From contig NZ_WHOD01000067.1 of assembly GCF_013141765.1 (NCBI RefSeq), positions 176,496 through 240,495 of the forward strand: 64,000 nt of DNA. The letters run 5' to 3'. The translations under genes were made by a program, and so were the position numbers. Positions within the stretch are counted from its first letter, which is position 1. Every line of letters begins with the position of its first letter. The stretch is from Paenibacillus foliorum (GTDB lineage: Bacteria; Bacillota; Bacilli; Paenibacillales; NBRC-103111). The notes beneath the pieces are model-generated. The model was not told the origin of the DNA and made no database searches. It saw only the letters and a program-made list of their open reading frames with translations. This document shows, piece by piece, positions 1 through 9,739 of the stretch.

Positions 1-254
1 TCTATACCGACGTATGGGCCAGCATGGGCTTTGAAGAAGAGCAGAAGGATCGCGAGCTTGCATTCCAGAACTTCCAGGTGAACGAAGAGCTGGTGAAGCT
101 GGCTAAGAAAGACTACCTGTTCATGCATTGTCTGCCTGCGCATCGTGGTGAAGAAGTGAGTGAGGGCGTCATTGACGGTCCAAATTCCATTATTTTCGAT
201 CAAGCAGAGAACCGTTTGCATGCTCAAAAGGCTATCATGGCAGCTATTATGTAA
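1..254 (+). CDS. argF: Ornithine carbamoyltransferase, C-terminal end (partial)
   Basis: The reading frame enters from the left edge (codons in phase with base 3) and ends at TAA 252-254, so only about 83 C-terminal residues are present. The fragment contains the hallmark HCLPAHR motif, preceded by YTDVWASMG and followed by an NRLHAQKA helix, as in the ornithine-binding domain of OTCases. The enzyme joins ornithine and carbamoyl phosphate to give citrulline in the cytoplasm, the substrate of the next gene, argG, which starts 40 bases downstream. The spacing, shared strand and shared pathway suggest one transcription unit. Aspartate carbamoyltransferase is the other family member, but the HCLPAHR motif and argGH context favour argF. 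Confidence 0.95.
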   Translation, partial: YTDVWASMGFEEEQKDRELAFQNFQVNEELVKLAKKDYLFMHCLPAHRGEEVSEGVIDGPNSIIFDQAENRLHAQKAIMAAIM

Positions 255-294
255 ATTATCCCCGATTATTTTAGACTAAAAGGAGACCAGTAAA

Positions 295-1530
295 ATGGCA
301 AAGCAAAAAATCGTACTCGCCTATTCAGGCGGTTTGGATACATCGGTTATTTTAAAATGGTTAAAAGAAACCTATGATGCAGAAATCATCGCCTTCACGG
401 CCGATATCGGACAAAGGGATGAGCTGGATGGCTTGGAAGAAAAAGCTCTAGCTACCGGCGCTTCGAAAATTTACATTGATGATCTTCAAGAGGAGTTTGC
501 AAAAGATTTCATCTACCCGATGTTTCAAGCAGGCGCTCTCTATGAAGGACAATATTTGCTCGGCACTAGTATTGCACGTCCGCTTATTGCTAAGCGTATG
601 GTTGAGATTGCTCGCTTGGAAGGCGCTACGGCAATTGCTCACGGCGCTACAGGCAAAGGGAATGACCAAGTTCGCTTCGAGCTGACAGCCGCGGCATTGG
701 CTCCTGAGCTGGAGGTTATTGCTCCTTGGCGTTTGGATGAGTTCCGCGAGACGTTCCCGGGACGTGCGGAAATGATCGCTTACGCGGAAAAGCATAACAT
801 TCCGGTAACAGCATCTGCTTCCAAGCCGTATTCGACAGACCGCAACCTGCTGCATATCAGCTTTGAGAGCGGTATGCTAGAGGATCCGTGGTTTGATCCA
901 AGCGCAACGGATAACAAGGACATGTTCGTATTGAGCGTTGATCCAGAGGATGCTCCCGACCAAGCGGAATATGTGGAGCTTAATTTTGAGCAAGGCAACT
1001 GCGTGGGCTTGAACGGTGATCGCATGGAGCCACTGCAAGTAATGGACCGCTTGAACGAGCTGGGCGGTAAGCACGGTGTAGGCCGTGTAGATATGGTTGA
1101 GAACCGTTTTGTTGGCATGAAGAGCCGCGGTGTGTATGAGACTCCAGGTGGAACGATTTTGTTCACAGCTCACCGCAAAATGGAATCGTTGACTATGGAC
1201 CGTGAGGTTATGAGTCTTCGTGATTCGTTGATCTCCCGTTATGCAACCTTGGTATACAATGGCTTCTGGTTCGCGCCAGAGCGTTTGGCTGTTCAAGCCC
1301 TGGTAACTGAAAGCCAGAAAAATGTTAGCGGTACGGTGCGTTTGAAGCTGTACAAAGGTAATGTAATCGGCGCAGGCGTACAAAGCCCTGTAAGCTTGTA
1401 CAATCCGAACATTGCGACAATGGAAGCAGACCCGACACAAGCTTACAACCAAGGCGATGCTACAGGGTTCATCCGTTTGAACGCGCTGCGGCTTAAGGTA
1501 TCCTCCGGGGTACAGCAAAACGCGAAATAA
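295..1530 (+). CDS. argG: Argininosuccinate synthase
   Basis: The 411-residue protein is full length for the family. It condenses citrulline and aspartate using ATP to give argininosuccinate. The N-terminal ATP-pyrophosphatase loop AYSGGLDTS is at residues 9-17, and downstream blocks such as [14 protein letters not shown] and [15 protein letters not shown] are typical of ArgG. The ATG start is preceded by AAAAGGAGACCAG at suitable spacing. The gene follows argF by 40 bases and precedes argH by 162 bases on the same strand. It therefore sits in an argF-argG-argH order that carries ornithine to arginine. I see no obvious ARG-box operator here, so control may lie upstream of the window. Confidence 0.97.
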   Translation: MAKQKIVLAYSGGLDTSVILKWLKETYDAEIIAFTADIGQRDELDGLEEKALATGASKIYIDDLQEEFAKDFIYPMFQAGALYEGQYLLGTSIARPLIAKRMVEIARLEGATAIAHGATGKGNDQVRFELTAAALAPELEVIAPWRLDEFRETFPGRAEMIAYAEKHNIPVTASASKPYSTDRNLLHISFESGMLEDPWFDPSATDNKDMFVLSVDPEDAPDQAEYVELNFEQGNCVGLNGDRMEPLQVMDRLNELGGKHGVGRVDMVENRFVGMKSRGVYETPGGTILFTAHRKMESLTMDREVMSLRDSLISRYATLVYNGFWFAPERLAVQALVTESQKNVSGTVRLKLYKGNVIGAGVQSPVSLYNPNIATMEADPTQAYNQGDATGFIRLNALRLKVSSGVQQNAK

Positions 1531-1570
1531 GCAATGAATGCGACGCTGCCGACATGCAGTGGTTTAGCGA

Positions 1571-1606
1571 TGCAGGCTTTCCTACTCCAAGTAGGGAGGC
1601 CTTGCA
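1571..1606 (+). other. Stem-loop between argG and argH
   Basis: In RNA, bases 1571-1585 can pair with 1591-1606 as a roughly 15 bp stem (two G-U pairs, one bulge) with a five-base loop. There is no T-run after it, so a simple intrinsic terminator is unlikely. It may process or stabilise the mRNA or lower argH expression. The function is inferred from its position only. Confidence 0.45.
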
Positions 1607-1692
1607 TTGTGTATACGAATATACGCAGGTACGCTGGTACGTAAGTACAGAAAGTTTTCCTGATGGAAGACGCTTAGAAAGGGGCAATAAGA

Positions 1693-3108
1693 GTGTCAAA
1701 GCTTTGGGGTGGACGGTTTACGAAGAAAACGGATCAGCTGGTGGAGGAGTATACAGCCTCTATTTTATTCGATAAGGAGCTGGCTGAGGAAGATATTCAA
1801 GGCAGCTTGGCTCATGTAACCATGCTGGGCAAATGCGGTATTTTGCCGCTGGATGATGTGGAGAAGATTAAGGACGGATTGCACAAGGTTCAAAACGTCA
1901 TTCGCCGCGGTGAAATGGAGTTCTCCGTCAGTGATGAAGATATTCATATGAATATCGAGAAAGCTTTGATCGATGAGGTTGGGCCAGTAGGCGGCAAGCT
2001 GCATACAGGACGCAGCCGCAACGATCAAGTAGCAACGGATATGCATTTGTACCTGCGCAAGCGTGTGGTTGAATTCGTAGGCTTGCTGAACAAGCTGCAG
2101 GATGCGTTGATCGAGCAGGCGAAAGGCAACCTGGACACGATTGTGCCGGGCTACACCCATTTGCAGCGTGCACAGCCCATCTTGTTCGCCCATCATCTGA
2201 TGGCGTACGTGTCCATGTTCCAGCGCGATATCGAGCGCTTGCAGGATAGCTACAAGCGCATCAACGTGCTGCCGCTTGGAGCAGGGGCGCTTGCGGGAAC
2301 GACGTTCCCGATTGACCGCCACTACGTAGCGCAGCAGCTTGGCTTCGAAGGCGTGTACGAGAACTCGCTTGATGCGGTAAGCGACCGCGACTTCATCATC
2401 GAGTTTCTGTCGAATGCCTCGATGATTATGATGCACCTTTCCCGCTTGTCGGAGGAAATGGTGCTGTGGTCAAGCACGGAGTTCCGCTTCGTGGAACTCG
2501 ATGACGCCTTCTGCACCGGCAGCAGCATCATGCCGCAGAAGAAAAATCCGGACGTGCCCGAGCTTGTCCGTGGTAAAACCGGCCGTGTTTACGGTAACCT
2601 ATTCGGCCTCCTAACGGTGCTGAAATCTTTGCCGCTTGCGTACAACAAAGATATGCAGGAAGACAAAGAAGGCATGTTCGACACCGTTCGTACCTTGCAG
2701 GGTGCACTCCAATTGTTTGCGCCGATGGTTAGCACGATGAAGGTGAACAAGGACCGGATGCGTCAAGCGGTGAATCAAGACTTCTCCAACGCGACAGACA
2801 TCGCCGATTACTTGGTGAATAAGGGACTTCCGTTCCGTCAGGCGCATGAGGTCATTGGAAAAACAGTGCTGTATTGTATCCAGAACCAGAAGTTCTTGCT
2901 GGACTTGAAGCTCGAGGAGTACCACCAGTTCTCCAAGCTGTTTGAACAAGACATTTATGATGTGCTTCAACCAGAGCAAGTAGTAAATGCACGTAACGTG
3001 TATGGTGGTACGGCGACGAACCAAGTGAGTGAAGCGATCGCTCGCGCTGAAGCCGTTAAGGATCAGACGAATGAGTGGTTTGAGCAATTTTTTAACAAAA
3101 GCAGATAA
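1693..3108 (+). CDS. argH: Argininosuccinate lyase
   Basis: The 471-residue protein is full length. It splits argininosuccinate into arginine and fumarate in the cytoplasm, the last step of arginine synthesis. The start is GTG 1693, preceded by AGAAAGGGG, giving the family N-terminus [14 protein letters not shown]. The fumarase/aspartase superfamily signature [12 protein letters not shown] is near residues 276-287 and contains the catalytic serine loop. [13 protein letters not shown] near residue 105 and [10 protein letters not shown] near residue 155 supply further active-site residues. It follows argG on the same strand, and a terminator-like hairpin follows it. Confidence 0.97.
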   Translation: MSKLWGGRFTKKTDQLVEEYTASILFDKELAEEDIQGSLAHVTMLGKCGILPLDDVEKIKDGLHKVQNVIRRGEMEFSVSDEDIHMNIEKALIDEVGPVGGKLHTGRSRNDQVATDMHLYLRKRVVEFVGLLNKLQDALIEQAKGNLDTIVPGYTHLQRAQPILFAHHLMAYVSMFQRDIERLQDSYKRINVLPLGAGALAGTTFPIDRHYVAQQLGFEGVYENSLDAVSDRDFIIEFLSNASMIMMHLSRLSEEMVLWSSTEFRFVELDDAFCTGSSIMPQKKNPDVPELVRGKTGRVYGNLFGLLTVLKSLPLAYNKDMQEDKEGMFDTVRTLQGALQLFAPMVSTMKVNKDRMRQAVNQDFSNATDIADYLVNKGLPFRQAHEVIGKTVLYCIQNQKFLLDLKLEEYHQFSKLFEQDIYDVLQPEQVVNARNVYGGTATNQVSEAIARAEAVKDQTNEWFEQFFNKSR

Positions 3109-3140
3109 GGTACAGGTACCCTAACGGGATCCTTCCAAAT

Positions 3141-3180
3141 AATAACCCAAGCAGGGAAGCATCCTTGGCTTGGGTTATTT
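3141..3180 (+). terminator. Terminator-like hairpin after argH
   Basis: An 11 bp perfect inverted repeat (3141-3151 with 3169-3179) has a 17-base loop and lies 32 bases after the argH stop. The T-rich tail (TTTGTTGTTGG) is interrupted. It probably ends the arg transcript. Confidence 0.7.
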
Positions 3181-3204
3181 GTTGTTGGTTAGGCGTTCAT
3201 AGCA

Positions 3205-3294
3205 TGTGGGAAATGTGGATATTTTGTGGATATATCACTGTGGATTGTGGACAACTCTGTGGATAAGTCGACCTCGAAATCATTGTTACCCACA
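3205..3294. promoter_or_regulatory. Cluster of DnaA-box-like 9-mers
   Basis: Within 90 bases between argH and the converging VanW gene there are seven matches to the DnaA box (TTATCCACA or its complement TGTGGATAA). One is perfect, at 3258-3266. Four have one mismatch: TGTGGATAT at 3214-3222 and 3225-3233, TGTGGACAA at 3246-3254, and TTACCCACA at 3286-3294. Two more have two mismatches, at 3205-3213 and 3239-3247. Six point the same way. No dnaA, dnaN or other replication gene is nearby, so it is more likely a DnaA-titrating or regulatory cluster, as described in Bacillus, than oriC. Binding itself is inferred. Confidence 0.65.
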
Positions 3295-3353
3295 GATTGA
3301 TTATTGTTTGGTTTATTTCCATCTTTACTGTTGCGGACAGAATGGTTACACAC

Positions 3354-4820
3354 CTACCTGAAAATAGGTCCCTTAATCCCGTCTTCAAGTAAGGGGGCTT
3401 GCGGTTGCTGCTGGGAAGGACTTGGAGCCTCTTGCCCTTCAGGGACTCCGGAGTGATTCCTTGCAATCACTGTAGGCTGAGCTGAGTAGGTATCGCGTGA
3501 GATGCGCTCTTGGCTTACGGTCACGCCGTCCTTCATCTTATAACGGAACGTTTCCACTATATAACCGGGCTTGCCTTCGCTAATTTTCTCTTGCTTCCCG
3601 TTAGGCAGTGTTGGGTTCACCACGTATTTGATCGGGGAGGGCAAGGTTTGAACTGTTTTTGACTCAATGGTATAGGTCAGATCGGATGGGATTTGCCCAA
3701 ATAACTTAACGGTGATCTTTTGTTCATCTGTCGAAGTGCGGATTAGCAAGTAGTTGGGAGTGCTGTTGCGGAACTTGAAATTAATATATCCACTGGCAAA
3801 GGTAGCATCTTGACCTAATGGTACGTAGCTGACCGGCAGCGAATGATTACGACGTTCAACAATATCAAGACCTGCGCGCAGCACAGCGTTATAGAGGGTG
3901 GTAGAAACTTGGCAGATACCGCCTCCTATACCTGGTACAAGCTTGCCGTTCAAAATAACCGGGGCCTCCTTAAATCCAAACTTTTGTTCCGTTTCTGCAA
4001 TATAGGTTGCATAGTCGAAAACATCACCAGGCTTTAGGATCAGATCGTGGATGGAAGATGCGGTGGAACGGATGTTATGAATGCGTCCTTCTGCATTTTG
4101 CAGAAAAGCGGTAGTAAATTCACTGATTTTGCGCTCCACCTTCTGAGATTGCAGTGTACGGACGGTAATCTTAGGCTCCTCCTTAATAAAGGGCAAGGCG
4201 ATTACTGGGGGTGCCTCTCCCTTCCCCGTCACCGCCTCTATAGGAAGGATAACTCCCTCTAACTGCTTCAATAGCTCTTGCTCATTGATTCGCATAACCG
4301 GAATTTCAGGAACGTAGCTGACAGTATCATTGGGGCCTATGATTCTTTGAGCGTCCAGGGGCTGTGCCTCATAAAGGGCAGGAAAACCCCTTTTCAGCGT
4401 CTGCTGCAGTAAGGATGCATTCATGTTGAAGGGGAGCGTCCACTTTTGATCGCGCAGCTTCCATCGATATACGGCCCGTTGAAAAGGAGAGCCTGATCGC
4501 AGCGGTTCGAGACGAGCTATCAAAGGCTGAAGCGGGATATCCAATCCCAGCTGCTCCATCGTCCAATCGGCAGGCTGCAAAGTGACATTAGGCTGCGCAC
4601 TGATCAGACGAACGGTCTGCTTCAGCATCAGCTCTCTTTTATGCAAAAGTTGACGCTCAAACTCAGGAAGAGGAGTGCCGCCTACATTCCAATTATTTAT
4701 GGTTAGCCCATTGGGAAGCTCGTCGCGCAATCCATACCAGGCCATTGAAGCGCAGGCGGACGCAGCAAAGAGCAGCAAGCCAAGTAGGAGAAAACGAAGG
4801 GGATTACGATAACGCACCAT
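3354..4820 (-). CDS. VanW-family protein with G5 domain
   Basis: This is a 488-residue, probably membrane-anchored extracytoplasmic protein. A hydrophobic segment at about residues 9-29 is followed by a long region typical of the peptidoglycan-associated N-terminal domain of VanW/YoaR-like proteins. The VanW core follows, including LKPGDVFDY and the conserved PGIGGGICQVSTTLYNA block near residue 300. The last 100 residues resemble a G5 domain, which often binds cell-wall sugars. The ATG start has AAGGAGACG upstream. It is transcribed away from ftsE and converges on argH. VanW is named from vancomycin-resistance clusters but has no established reaction, and no other van genes are here. A cell-wall role is likely; resistance should not be assumed. 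Confidence 0.85.
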   Translation of the reverse strand: MVRYRNPLRFLLLGLLLFAASACASMAWYGLRDELPNGLTINNWNVGGTPLPEFERQLLHKRELMLKQTVRLISAQPNVTLQPADWTMEQLGLDIPLQPLIARLEPLRSGSPFQRAVYRWKLRDQKWTLPFNMNASLLQQTLKRGFPALYEAQPLDAQRIIGPNDTVSYVPEIPVMRINEQELLKQLEGVILPIEAVTGKGEAPPVIALPFIKEEPKITVRTLQSQKVERKISEFTTAFLQNAEGRIHNIRSTASSIHDLILKPGDVFDYATYIAETEQKFGFKEAPVILNGKLVPGIGGGICQVSTTLYNAVLRAGLDIVERRNHSLPVSYVPLGQDATFASGYINFKFRNSTPNYLLIRTSTDEQKITVKLFGQIPSDLTYTIESKTVQTLPSPIKYVVNPTLPNGKQEKISEGKPGYIVETFRYKMKDGVTVSQERISRDTYSAQPTVIARNHSGVPEGQEAPSPSQQQPQAPLLEDGIKGPIFR

Positions 4821-4994
4821 GGGATACGTCTCCTTTTTCTTCGAACTGAGTCATTGACAAGCCATGCCGTACGAATTATGTATATGCAGTGCCTAAAGGA
4901 AGTTTCCTATATAAAAATAATTGAAGGGGTTGTTCCAAAAAAGCCTTCTAAAATTCGCACAAAATGTGAAAAAATGTTGAAATATTTTCGAAAC

Positions 4995-5021
4995 GAAGGA
5001 TTTTACCTATTTATGTCGAAA
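4995..5021 (+). promoter_or_regulatory. Possible sigma-H-type promoter before ftsE
   Basis: GAAGGATTT (4995-5003) fits the RWAGGANNT -35 element of Bacillus sigma-H. After 11 bases comes GTCGAAA, close to the RNNGAAT -10 element with one mismatch. It lies about 40 bases before the ftsE start. The assignment is inferred from consensus memory. Confidence 0.35.
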
Positions 5022-5058
5022 GGTTATAAGCTAGTTCAAAAAATCAGGATGTGATATT

Positions 5059-5745
5059 GTGATCGAAATGAACGATGTATGGAAAACGTATCCCGATGGA
5101 AGCAATGCGCTGAGAGGGATCAACGTAAAAGTGGACCGCAATGAATTCTTGTATGTCGTAGGGCCGTCAGGCGCAGGAAAATCGACATTCATGAAATTGA
5201 TTTATAGAGAAGAACGGCCAACTAAGGGGAGTATTTTCGTCAATGGATTTAATCTGGAGAAATTGAAGCAGCGGAAAATTCCGTATGTACGCCGCAATAT
5301 CGGCGTTATTTTTCAAGATTATCGTCTTTTACCGAAAATGTCTGTGTTTGAAAATGTCGCTTTTGCCATGGAAGCTATTGAGGCACCCAAGAAAATTATT
5401 AAGAAGCGCGTGCTTGAAGTGTTAGAGCTGGTAAAGCTGAGGGAGAAGGCGGGCTCTCTGCCAACCCAGCTATCCGGAGGGGAGCAGCAGCGCGTAGCTA
5501 TTGCACGTGCGATTGTTAACAATCCGGCCGTGATCATTGCGGATGAACCGACAGGAAATCTAGACCCCGACACATCATGGGGAATTATGAAGCTGATGGA
5601 GGAGATTAACTTCCGCGGCACAACCATCATTATGGCAACGCATAACAAAGAAATTGTCAATACGATGCGCAAGCGGGTGCTTGCCATTGAGCAGGGCCAA
5701 ATAGCCCGTGATGAAGTAAGGGGTGAATACGGCTATGAGGATTAG
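5059..5745 (+). CDS. ftsE: Cell-division ABC ATPase FtsE
   Basis: The 228-residue cytoplasmic ATPase pairs with membrane protein FtsX to switch on peptidoglycan hydrolases at the cell surface. The Walker A motif GPSGAGKST is at residues 35-43, the signature LSGGEQQR near 138-145, and Walker [11 protein letters not shown] near 157-166, so ATP hydrolysis should be intact. The GTG start gives the N-terminus [14 protein letters not shown], like Bacillus FtsE; an in-frame ATG three codons later is an alternative. The gene overlaps ftsX by 11 bases and is followed by a secreted M23 hydrolase, the expected downstream target of FtsEX. Confidence 0.96.
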   Translation: MIEMNDVWKTYPDGSNALRGINVKVDRNEFLYVVGPSGAGKSTFMKLIYREERPTKGSIFVNGFNLEKLKQRKIPYVRRNIGVIFQDYRLLPKMSVFENVAFAMEAIEAPKKIIKKRVLEVLELVKLREKAGSLPTQLSGGEQQRVAIARAIVNNPAVIIADEPTGNLDPDTSWGIMKLMEEINFRGTTIIMATHNKEIVNTMRKRVLAIEQGQIARDEVRGEYGYED

Positions 5746-6652
5746 CACAGGGTTCCGCCACTTACGCGAAGGCGGGAAGAATGTGGTCCGTAATGGCTGG
5801 ATGTCATTCGCATCAATGAGCTCGATAGCCATCTCGTTATTTGTATTAGGTGTTTTTTTGCTGCTGACCTTGAATGTAAACTATCTTGCTCAGCAAATTG
5901 AGCAGCAGGTTGAAATTCGTGTCTACCTGGAAGTGAACACTCCGAAGGAGCAGGTGCAGCTTTTACAGAATCAGATTGTGACCTTATCCATGGTAGACAA
6001 AGTGAAATTTGTATCAAAGGAAGAAGGGCTAATCTATTTAAGAGAGAAGCTTGGTGATAGCGGAAAACAGCTGCTTGAAGGGTTTGATGGAGAGAACAAT
6101 CCTTTGAACGATTCATTCACAATAGAAGTTACGGAACCGCGTGAGGTTGCAAGCGTTGCTGAGAAGATTAGTGCTATGAATAACAGTTTCCCAACCAAGC
6201 CTATTTATCGCGTCAGCTATGGACAAGGAACGGTAGAAACCATGTTCAAGGTAACCGAAATCGTACGTTATACGGGTCTCATTCTAGTAGTGGGGCTGGC
6301 TTTGACGGCGATGTTCCTTATTTCCAATACGATCAAGCTTACAATTGTCGCAAGACGCCGCGAAATTTCGATAATGAAGCTGGTTGGAGCTACGAATTCT
6401 TTTATCCGTTGGCCGTTTTTTATTGAAGGAGCGCTGCTAGGGATTATCGGTTCGGTAATACCCGTGGTTATTCTGTTGTACGGCTACTGGCAGTTAATGG
6501 AGTCTACCCAGCTGGATTTGAACTTGCTTATGATCAAGCTGCTGCCATTTGAACAGGTTAACTACACGATATCAGGGCTGCTGCTCGGAATTGGAATTAT
6601 GATTGGAATATGGGGAAGCACATTGTCGGTTCGCAAGTTTTTACGGGTGTAA
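5735..6652 (+). CDS. ftsX: Cell-division membrane protein FtsX
   Basis: The protein has about 305 residues and the FtsX layout: a cytoplasmic N-tail (RHLREGGKNVVRNGWMSFASM), one membrane segment, a large extracellular domain of about 130 residues, then three C-terminal membrane segments. The ARRREISIMKLVGA block between TM2 and TM3 is typical. I choose ATG 5735 because AAGGGG lies at normal distance. The in-frame GTG at 5723 would put that ribosome site too close. The overlap with ftsE suggests translational coupling. FtsX transmits FtsE ATP cycles to extracellular coiled-coil hydrolases, and the gene just downstream encodes such a protein. Confidence 0.95.
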   Translation: MRISTGFRHLREGGKNVVRNGWMSFASMSSIAISLFVLGVFLLLTLNVNYLAQQIEQQVEIRVYLEVNTPKEQVQLLQNQIVTLSMVDKVKFVSKEEGLIYLREKLGDSGKQLLEGFDGENNPLNDSFTIEVTEPREVASVAEKISAMNNSFPTKPIYRVSYGQGTVETMFKVTEIVRYTGLILVVGLALTAMFLISNTIKLTIVARRREISIMKLVGATNSFIRWPFFIEGALLGIIGSVIPVVILLYGYWQLMESTQLDLNLLMIKLLPFEQVNYTISGLLLGIGIMIGIWGSTLSVRKFLRV

Positions 6653-6679
6653 TAAACGGATCGGGGAGGAAATGAAAAG

Positions 6680-7930
6680 TTGAAAAAGTCTCTTCTGTCT
6701 CTAATCGTAACATCAGGATTGGTAGGAACACTTATTGTACCGCAGTTTGCATTCGCTCTGACTGCAACGCAGAAGATCGAGCAGCAGATAACCCAGCTGA
6801 AAAAAATGCAAACAACCGCTCAGCAAAAAGCTAACGAAGCGCAATCCGAAATAAGCAAGGTTCACCAGGAAAAGCAGCAGGCAACCTCAGATATTACTTC
6901 ATTGCTCAGTCAAATTGAGGCAACGAACCTGAAGCTCAATGAGCTGAATACCCAACTTAAAACGGTAAAGGATACGCTGCAAGAAACAGGCCAACAGCTG
7001 GAGGAAGCTGAAACGCGCGTTGAAACAAGAGATAAGTTGCTGAAATCAAGGGTTCGTCTCATGTATATGAACGGAGTTGTTTCTTATGCAGACGTCCTGC
7101 TCAGCTCAACGAATTTTGGCGATTTCTTGGATCGTTTGAATGCTTTAAGGGCTATTGTAGATCAAGATAAGAAGATATTGGAGTCCAATCAGAAGGACCG
7201 TATCATGATAGCGGACAAGCAGGAGCAGGTTCAGAAGCAACTGGATCAGGTTAAGGATCTTTATAGTCAGACAACGGTTGTTAAGGCCGACTTGGTGACG
7301 AAAGAGAAAGAAAGAGAAGTTAAAATAGCTAGCCTCTCCAAAAAGGAGAAGGAACTAGAGGACATAAGCGAGGATCAGGAGAAAGTATTGCTTGAGTATG
7401 CGCGCAAAGCATCCGCCTTGGCTGCTGAGAAACGCAAGGCTAGTGAGGAAGCAGCTAGAGCGGCGGCTGCGGCAAAAGCCAAGAAGGAAGGCGGAACGGC
7501 TCCAGCCGCGAGCTCGACCCCTGCGTTCACAGGCGGCAGGATGGGTTACCCATTGGCGAAGGTTTCGCCTATGACCTCCGATTTCGGGACGCGCTCTGAT
7601 CCATTCACCGGCAAGAAAGCGACTCATAAAGGGATTGACCTCGGTGCGCCCAACGGAACCTCCATATTAGCTGCAGCTGATGGCGAAGTGATCGTTGCTT
7701 CCTGGTGGGGCGGATACGGGAATTGTGTTATTATTGATCATGGCAACGGTGTATGGAGCTTGTACGGCCATATCCGCAACGGTGGAACCGATGTGGAAAA
7801 AGGCGATACGGTAAAAAGAGGACAAAAAATAGCAGAGGTCGGATCAACTGGTGAATCGACCGGTAACCACTTGCATTTTGAAGTTCGGATTAACGAAAAT
7901 CCGGTAGATCCTAAACCGTATTTGAAGTAA
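6680..7930 (+). CDS. Secreted coiled-coil M23 peptidoglycan hydrolase
   Basis: The 416-residue protein starts at TTG 6680 with GGGGAGGA upstream. It has a clear signal peptide (about residues 1-26, ending FAFA), long Gln/Lys/Glu-rich coiled coils at about 30-115 and 155-260, an Ala/Lys-rich linker, and a C-terminal LytM/M23 domain from about 285. The zinc-site motifs HKGID (near 316) and HLHFE (near 396) are intact. It should therefore be an active endopeptidase, unlike EnvC. The architecture matches FtsEX-controlled hydrolases and activators such as EnvC and PcsB, and it lies 27 bases after ftsX. I infer that FtsEX opens its autoinhibited coiled coil to cut septal or sidewall peptidoglycan. 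Confidence 0.92.
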   Translation: MKKSLLSLIVTSGLVGTLIVPQFAFALTATQKIEQQITQLKKMQTTAQQKANEAQSEISKVHQEKQQATSDITSLLSQIEATNLKLNELNTQLKTVKDTLQETGQQLEEAETRVETRDKLLKSRVRLMYMNGVVSYADVLLSSTNFGDFLDRLNALRAIVDQDKKILESNQKDRIMIADKQEQVQKQLDQVKDLYSQTTVVKADLVTKEKEREVKIASLSKKEKELEDISEDQEKVLLEYARKASALAAEKRKASEEAARAAAAAKAKKEGGTAPAASSTPAFTGGRMGYPLAKVSPMTSDFGTRSDPFTGKKATHKGIDLGAPNGTSILAAADGEVIVASWWGGYGNCVIIDHGNGVWSLYGHIRNGGTDVEKGDTVKRGQKIAEVGSTGESTGNHLHFEVRINENPVDPKPYLK

Positions 7931-8029
7931 CTTTGAAATAATGGCTGTTAATAATTTCAAATAGCTTGTCATATACTAAACGGACGGCCAGTCGATAAGG
8001 TAAGTAGCAAAGGCGGTGTATACAAAGCA

Positions 8030-9478
8030 ATGACATTTAAAGGACGTACGGTTTTGGCATTTATTTTGTTGGCTATGTTCGCCAGCAGCATTATGACGCT
8101 AACGATTGTGCATCCATCGATTTTTGCTTCAGTAGGTGGAGAGAGCAGCACGGCGACCGTGAAGTCCGGCTTGAGTACCAAGGATTTGAATAAAATCGCC
8201 ACCACGTACCAGCTGATTGACAGCAAGTTTTTATCGCAAATCGACCGTGATAAGGTAGTTAACGGAGCGATTAACGGTATGCTGTCGGCGTTGGATGACC
8301 CTTTTACAGTCTATATGGACCAGAAAGAAGCGAAGCAGTTTGACGAGAGCATCACTTCTTCGTTTCAGGGAATTGGGGCTGAGGTTTCCTCGGAAGACGG
8401 CAAGGTAACTATCATGGCGCCTATCAAAGGCTCTCCGGCTGAGAAAGCGGGATTGCACACGCATGATGTGATCCTTTCGGTAAATGGCGAGAAGCTCGAT
8501 GGATTGACGCTGAACCAAGCGATCATGAAAATTCGCGGACCGAAGGGTACGCAGGCGAAGCTTGAAATTGTACGGCCTGGCTCACCCGAGCCTATTCAGA
8601 TGATCGTTGTACGAGACGATATTGATGTTGAGACCGTCTATGCGGAAATGATGCAGGGTAATATCGGTAAAATCGAGATTCGCCAGTTCTCCAGCAACAC
8701 GTCCAAACGATTCAAAGACGAGCTAAAAGGTCTTGAAGCCAAAGGGATGAAGGGGTTAATCATCGATGTTCGGAACGATCCGGGCGGTCTGCTGTCCGCT
8801 GTTGTAGAAATCGTCGAACCTTTTGTGCCTAAAGGCAAGCCCATTGTGAAGATTGAGAACCGCAAAGGTGAACAGGAAGATACGCCATCTCAGGGTACGG
8901 GTAAGAATTACCCTGTCACCGTTTTGATTAACAAAGGTAGCGCCAGCGCTTCAGAGATACTGGCTGGAGCCTTGCATGACTCTAGCGGCAGCAAGCTGAT
9001 CGGTGAAACGACCTTCGGTAAGGGTACGGTTCAAGTAACCTTCGAGAAGGAAATGGCCGATGGCAGCAATATTAAGATGACCGTGTACAAGTGGCTGACG
9101 CCAAATGGTACCTGGATTCATAAAAAAGGCATTTCACCGGATATCGCGGTCGAACAACCTGCTTTTTTCAAGGTAGCGCCTTTGAGTAAGAAAACGACTC
9201 TGAAGCCGGATACCAATAGTGAGGACGTTAAAAATTTACAAACCATGCTGACGGGGCTAGGACTAACTCCTGATCGTACAGACGGTTATTTCAGTGATAA
9301 AACGGCATTAGCTGTCAAGGCGTTTCAACGGATGCAAAGCCTGCCGATTACAGGCGAGGTTGACGTAGAGACAGCCAACCGGATTGAAAAAGCGATTCTG
9401 AATGAAATCAAAGATCCCAAAAATGATCTGCAGCTAAAAGCGGCGACGCAGCACCTGCAATCTGTAATGCCTAAGTAG
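8030..9478 (+). CDS. ctpB: Carboxyl-terminal processing protease (S41) CtpB-like
   Basis: The 482-residue serine protease has an N-terminal signal anchor (about residues 8-30), a PDZ domain (about 95-180), an S41 catalytic core and a C-terminal peptidoglycan-binding domain (about 395-455, NLQTMLTGLGLTPDRTDGYFS). The catalytic serine block GSASASEILAGAL is near 303-315 and the lysine block GETTFGKGTVQ follows, so the Ser-Lys pair is present. In Bacillus subtilis CtpB cleaves SpoIVFA during sporulation and its gene is next to ftsEX and minJ, the same order as here. It probably acts outside the membrane or in the intermembrane space of the forespore. Confidence 0.93.
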   Translation: MTFKGRTVLAFILLAMFASSIMTLTIVHPSIFASVGGESSTATVKSGLSTKDLNKIATTYQLIDSKFLSQIDRDKVVNGAINGMLSALDDPFTVYMDQKEAKQFDESITSSFQGIGAEVSSEDGKVTIMAPIKGSPAEKAGLHTHDVILSVNGEKLDGLTLNQAIMKIRGPKGTQAKLEIVRPGSPEPIQMIVVRDDIDVETVYAEMMQGNIGKIEIRQFSSNTSKRFKDELKGLEAKGMKGLIIDVRNDPGGLLSAVVEIVEPFVPKGKPIVKIENRKGEQEDTPSQGTGKNYPVTVLINKGSASASEILAGALHDSSGSKLIGETTFGKGTVQVTFEKEMADGSNIKMTVYKWLTPNGTWIHKKGISPDIAVEQPAFFKVAPLSKKTTLKPDTNSEDVKNLQTMLTGLGLTPDRTDGYFSDKTALAVKAFQRMQSLPITGEVDVETANRIEKAILNEIKDPKNDLQLKAATQHLQSVMPK

Positions 9479-9573
9479 AGCCCAACCAGGGAGAACAATG
9501 GATTTTATAATCCAATAGTTGGATGGGAATGTTTGTAAAGAGCAGGAAATTGAATAAGCAGCGTCGAAAGAGT

Positions 9574-9606
9574 AAGAAGGTTGGATTCATCCAGCCTTCT
9601 TTTTCT
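9574..9606 (+). terminator. Intrinsic terminator after ctpB
   Basis: A 12 bp stem (9575-9586 with 9589-9600, one G-U pair) is followed by TTTTT at 9600-9604. It lies about 100 bases after the ctpB stop and before the MinJ-like gene. Confidence 0.8.
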
Positions 9607-9739
9607 AATATTAGAATTTATAAGTTTTCAGCGGAGCTGAACAATTCTGATATTGTTATCGCTAAGACACGAATGTATCTTCACCGAAAATGCTTCGAAT
9701 TGGAGCTTTTCTTAATGTACCTAAAGAAGGAGCAGTCCA

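Noticed and set aside
3205..3294. The DnaA-box cluster as the chromosomal origin
   Set aside because: No dnaA, dnaN, recF or gyr genes are nearby, and no clear AT-rich unwinding element follows. A titrating or regulatory cluster fits better.
3354..4820. VanW-family gene as evidence of vancomycin resistance
   Set aside because: VanW proteins are widespread outside van clusters, and no vanHAX-type genes are present here.
4854..5054. A 66-codon frame upstream of ftsE
   Set aside because: It has no ribosome site, covers the ftsE promoter region and has a lysine/phenylalanine-rich composition expected of AT-rich spacer DNA.
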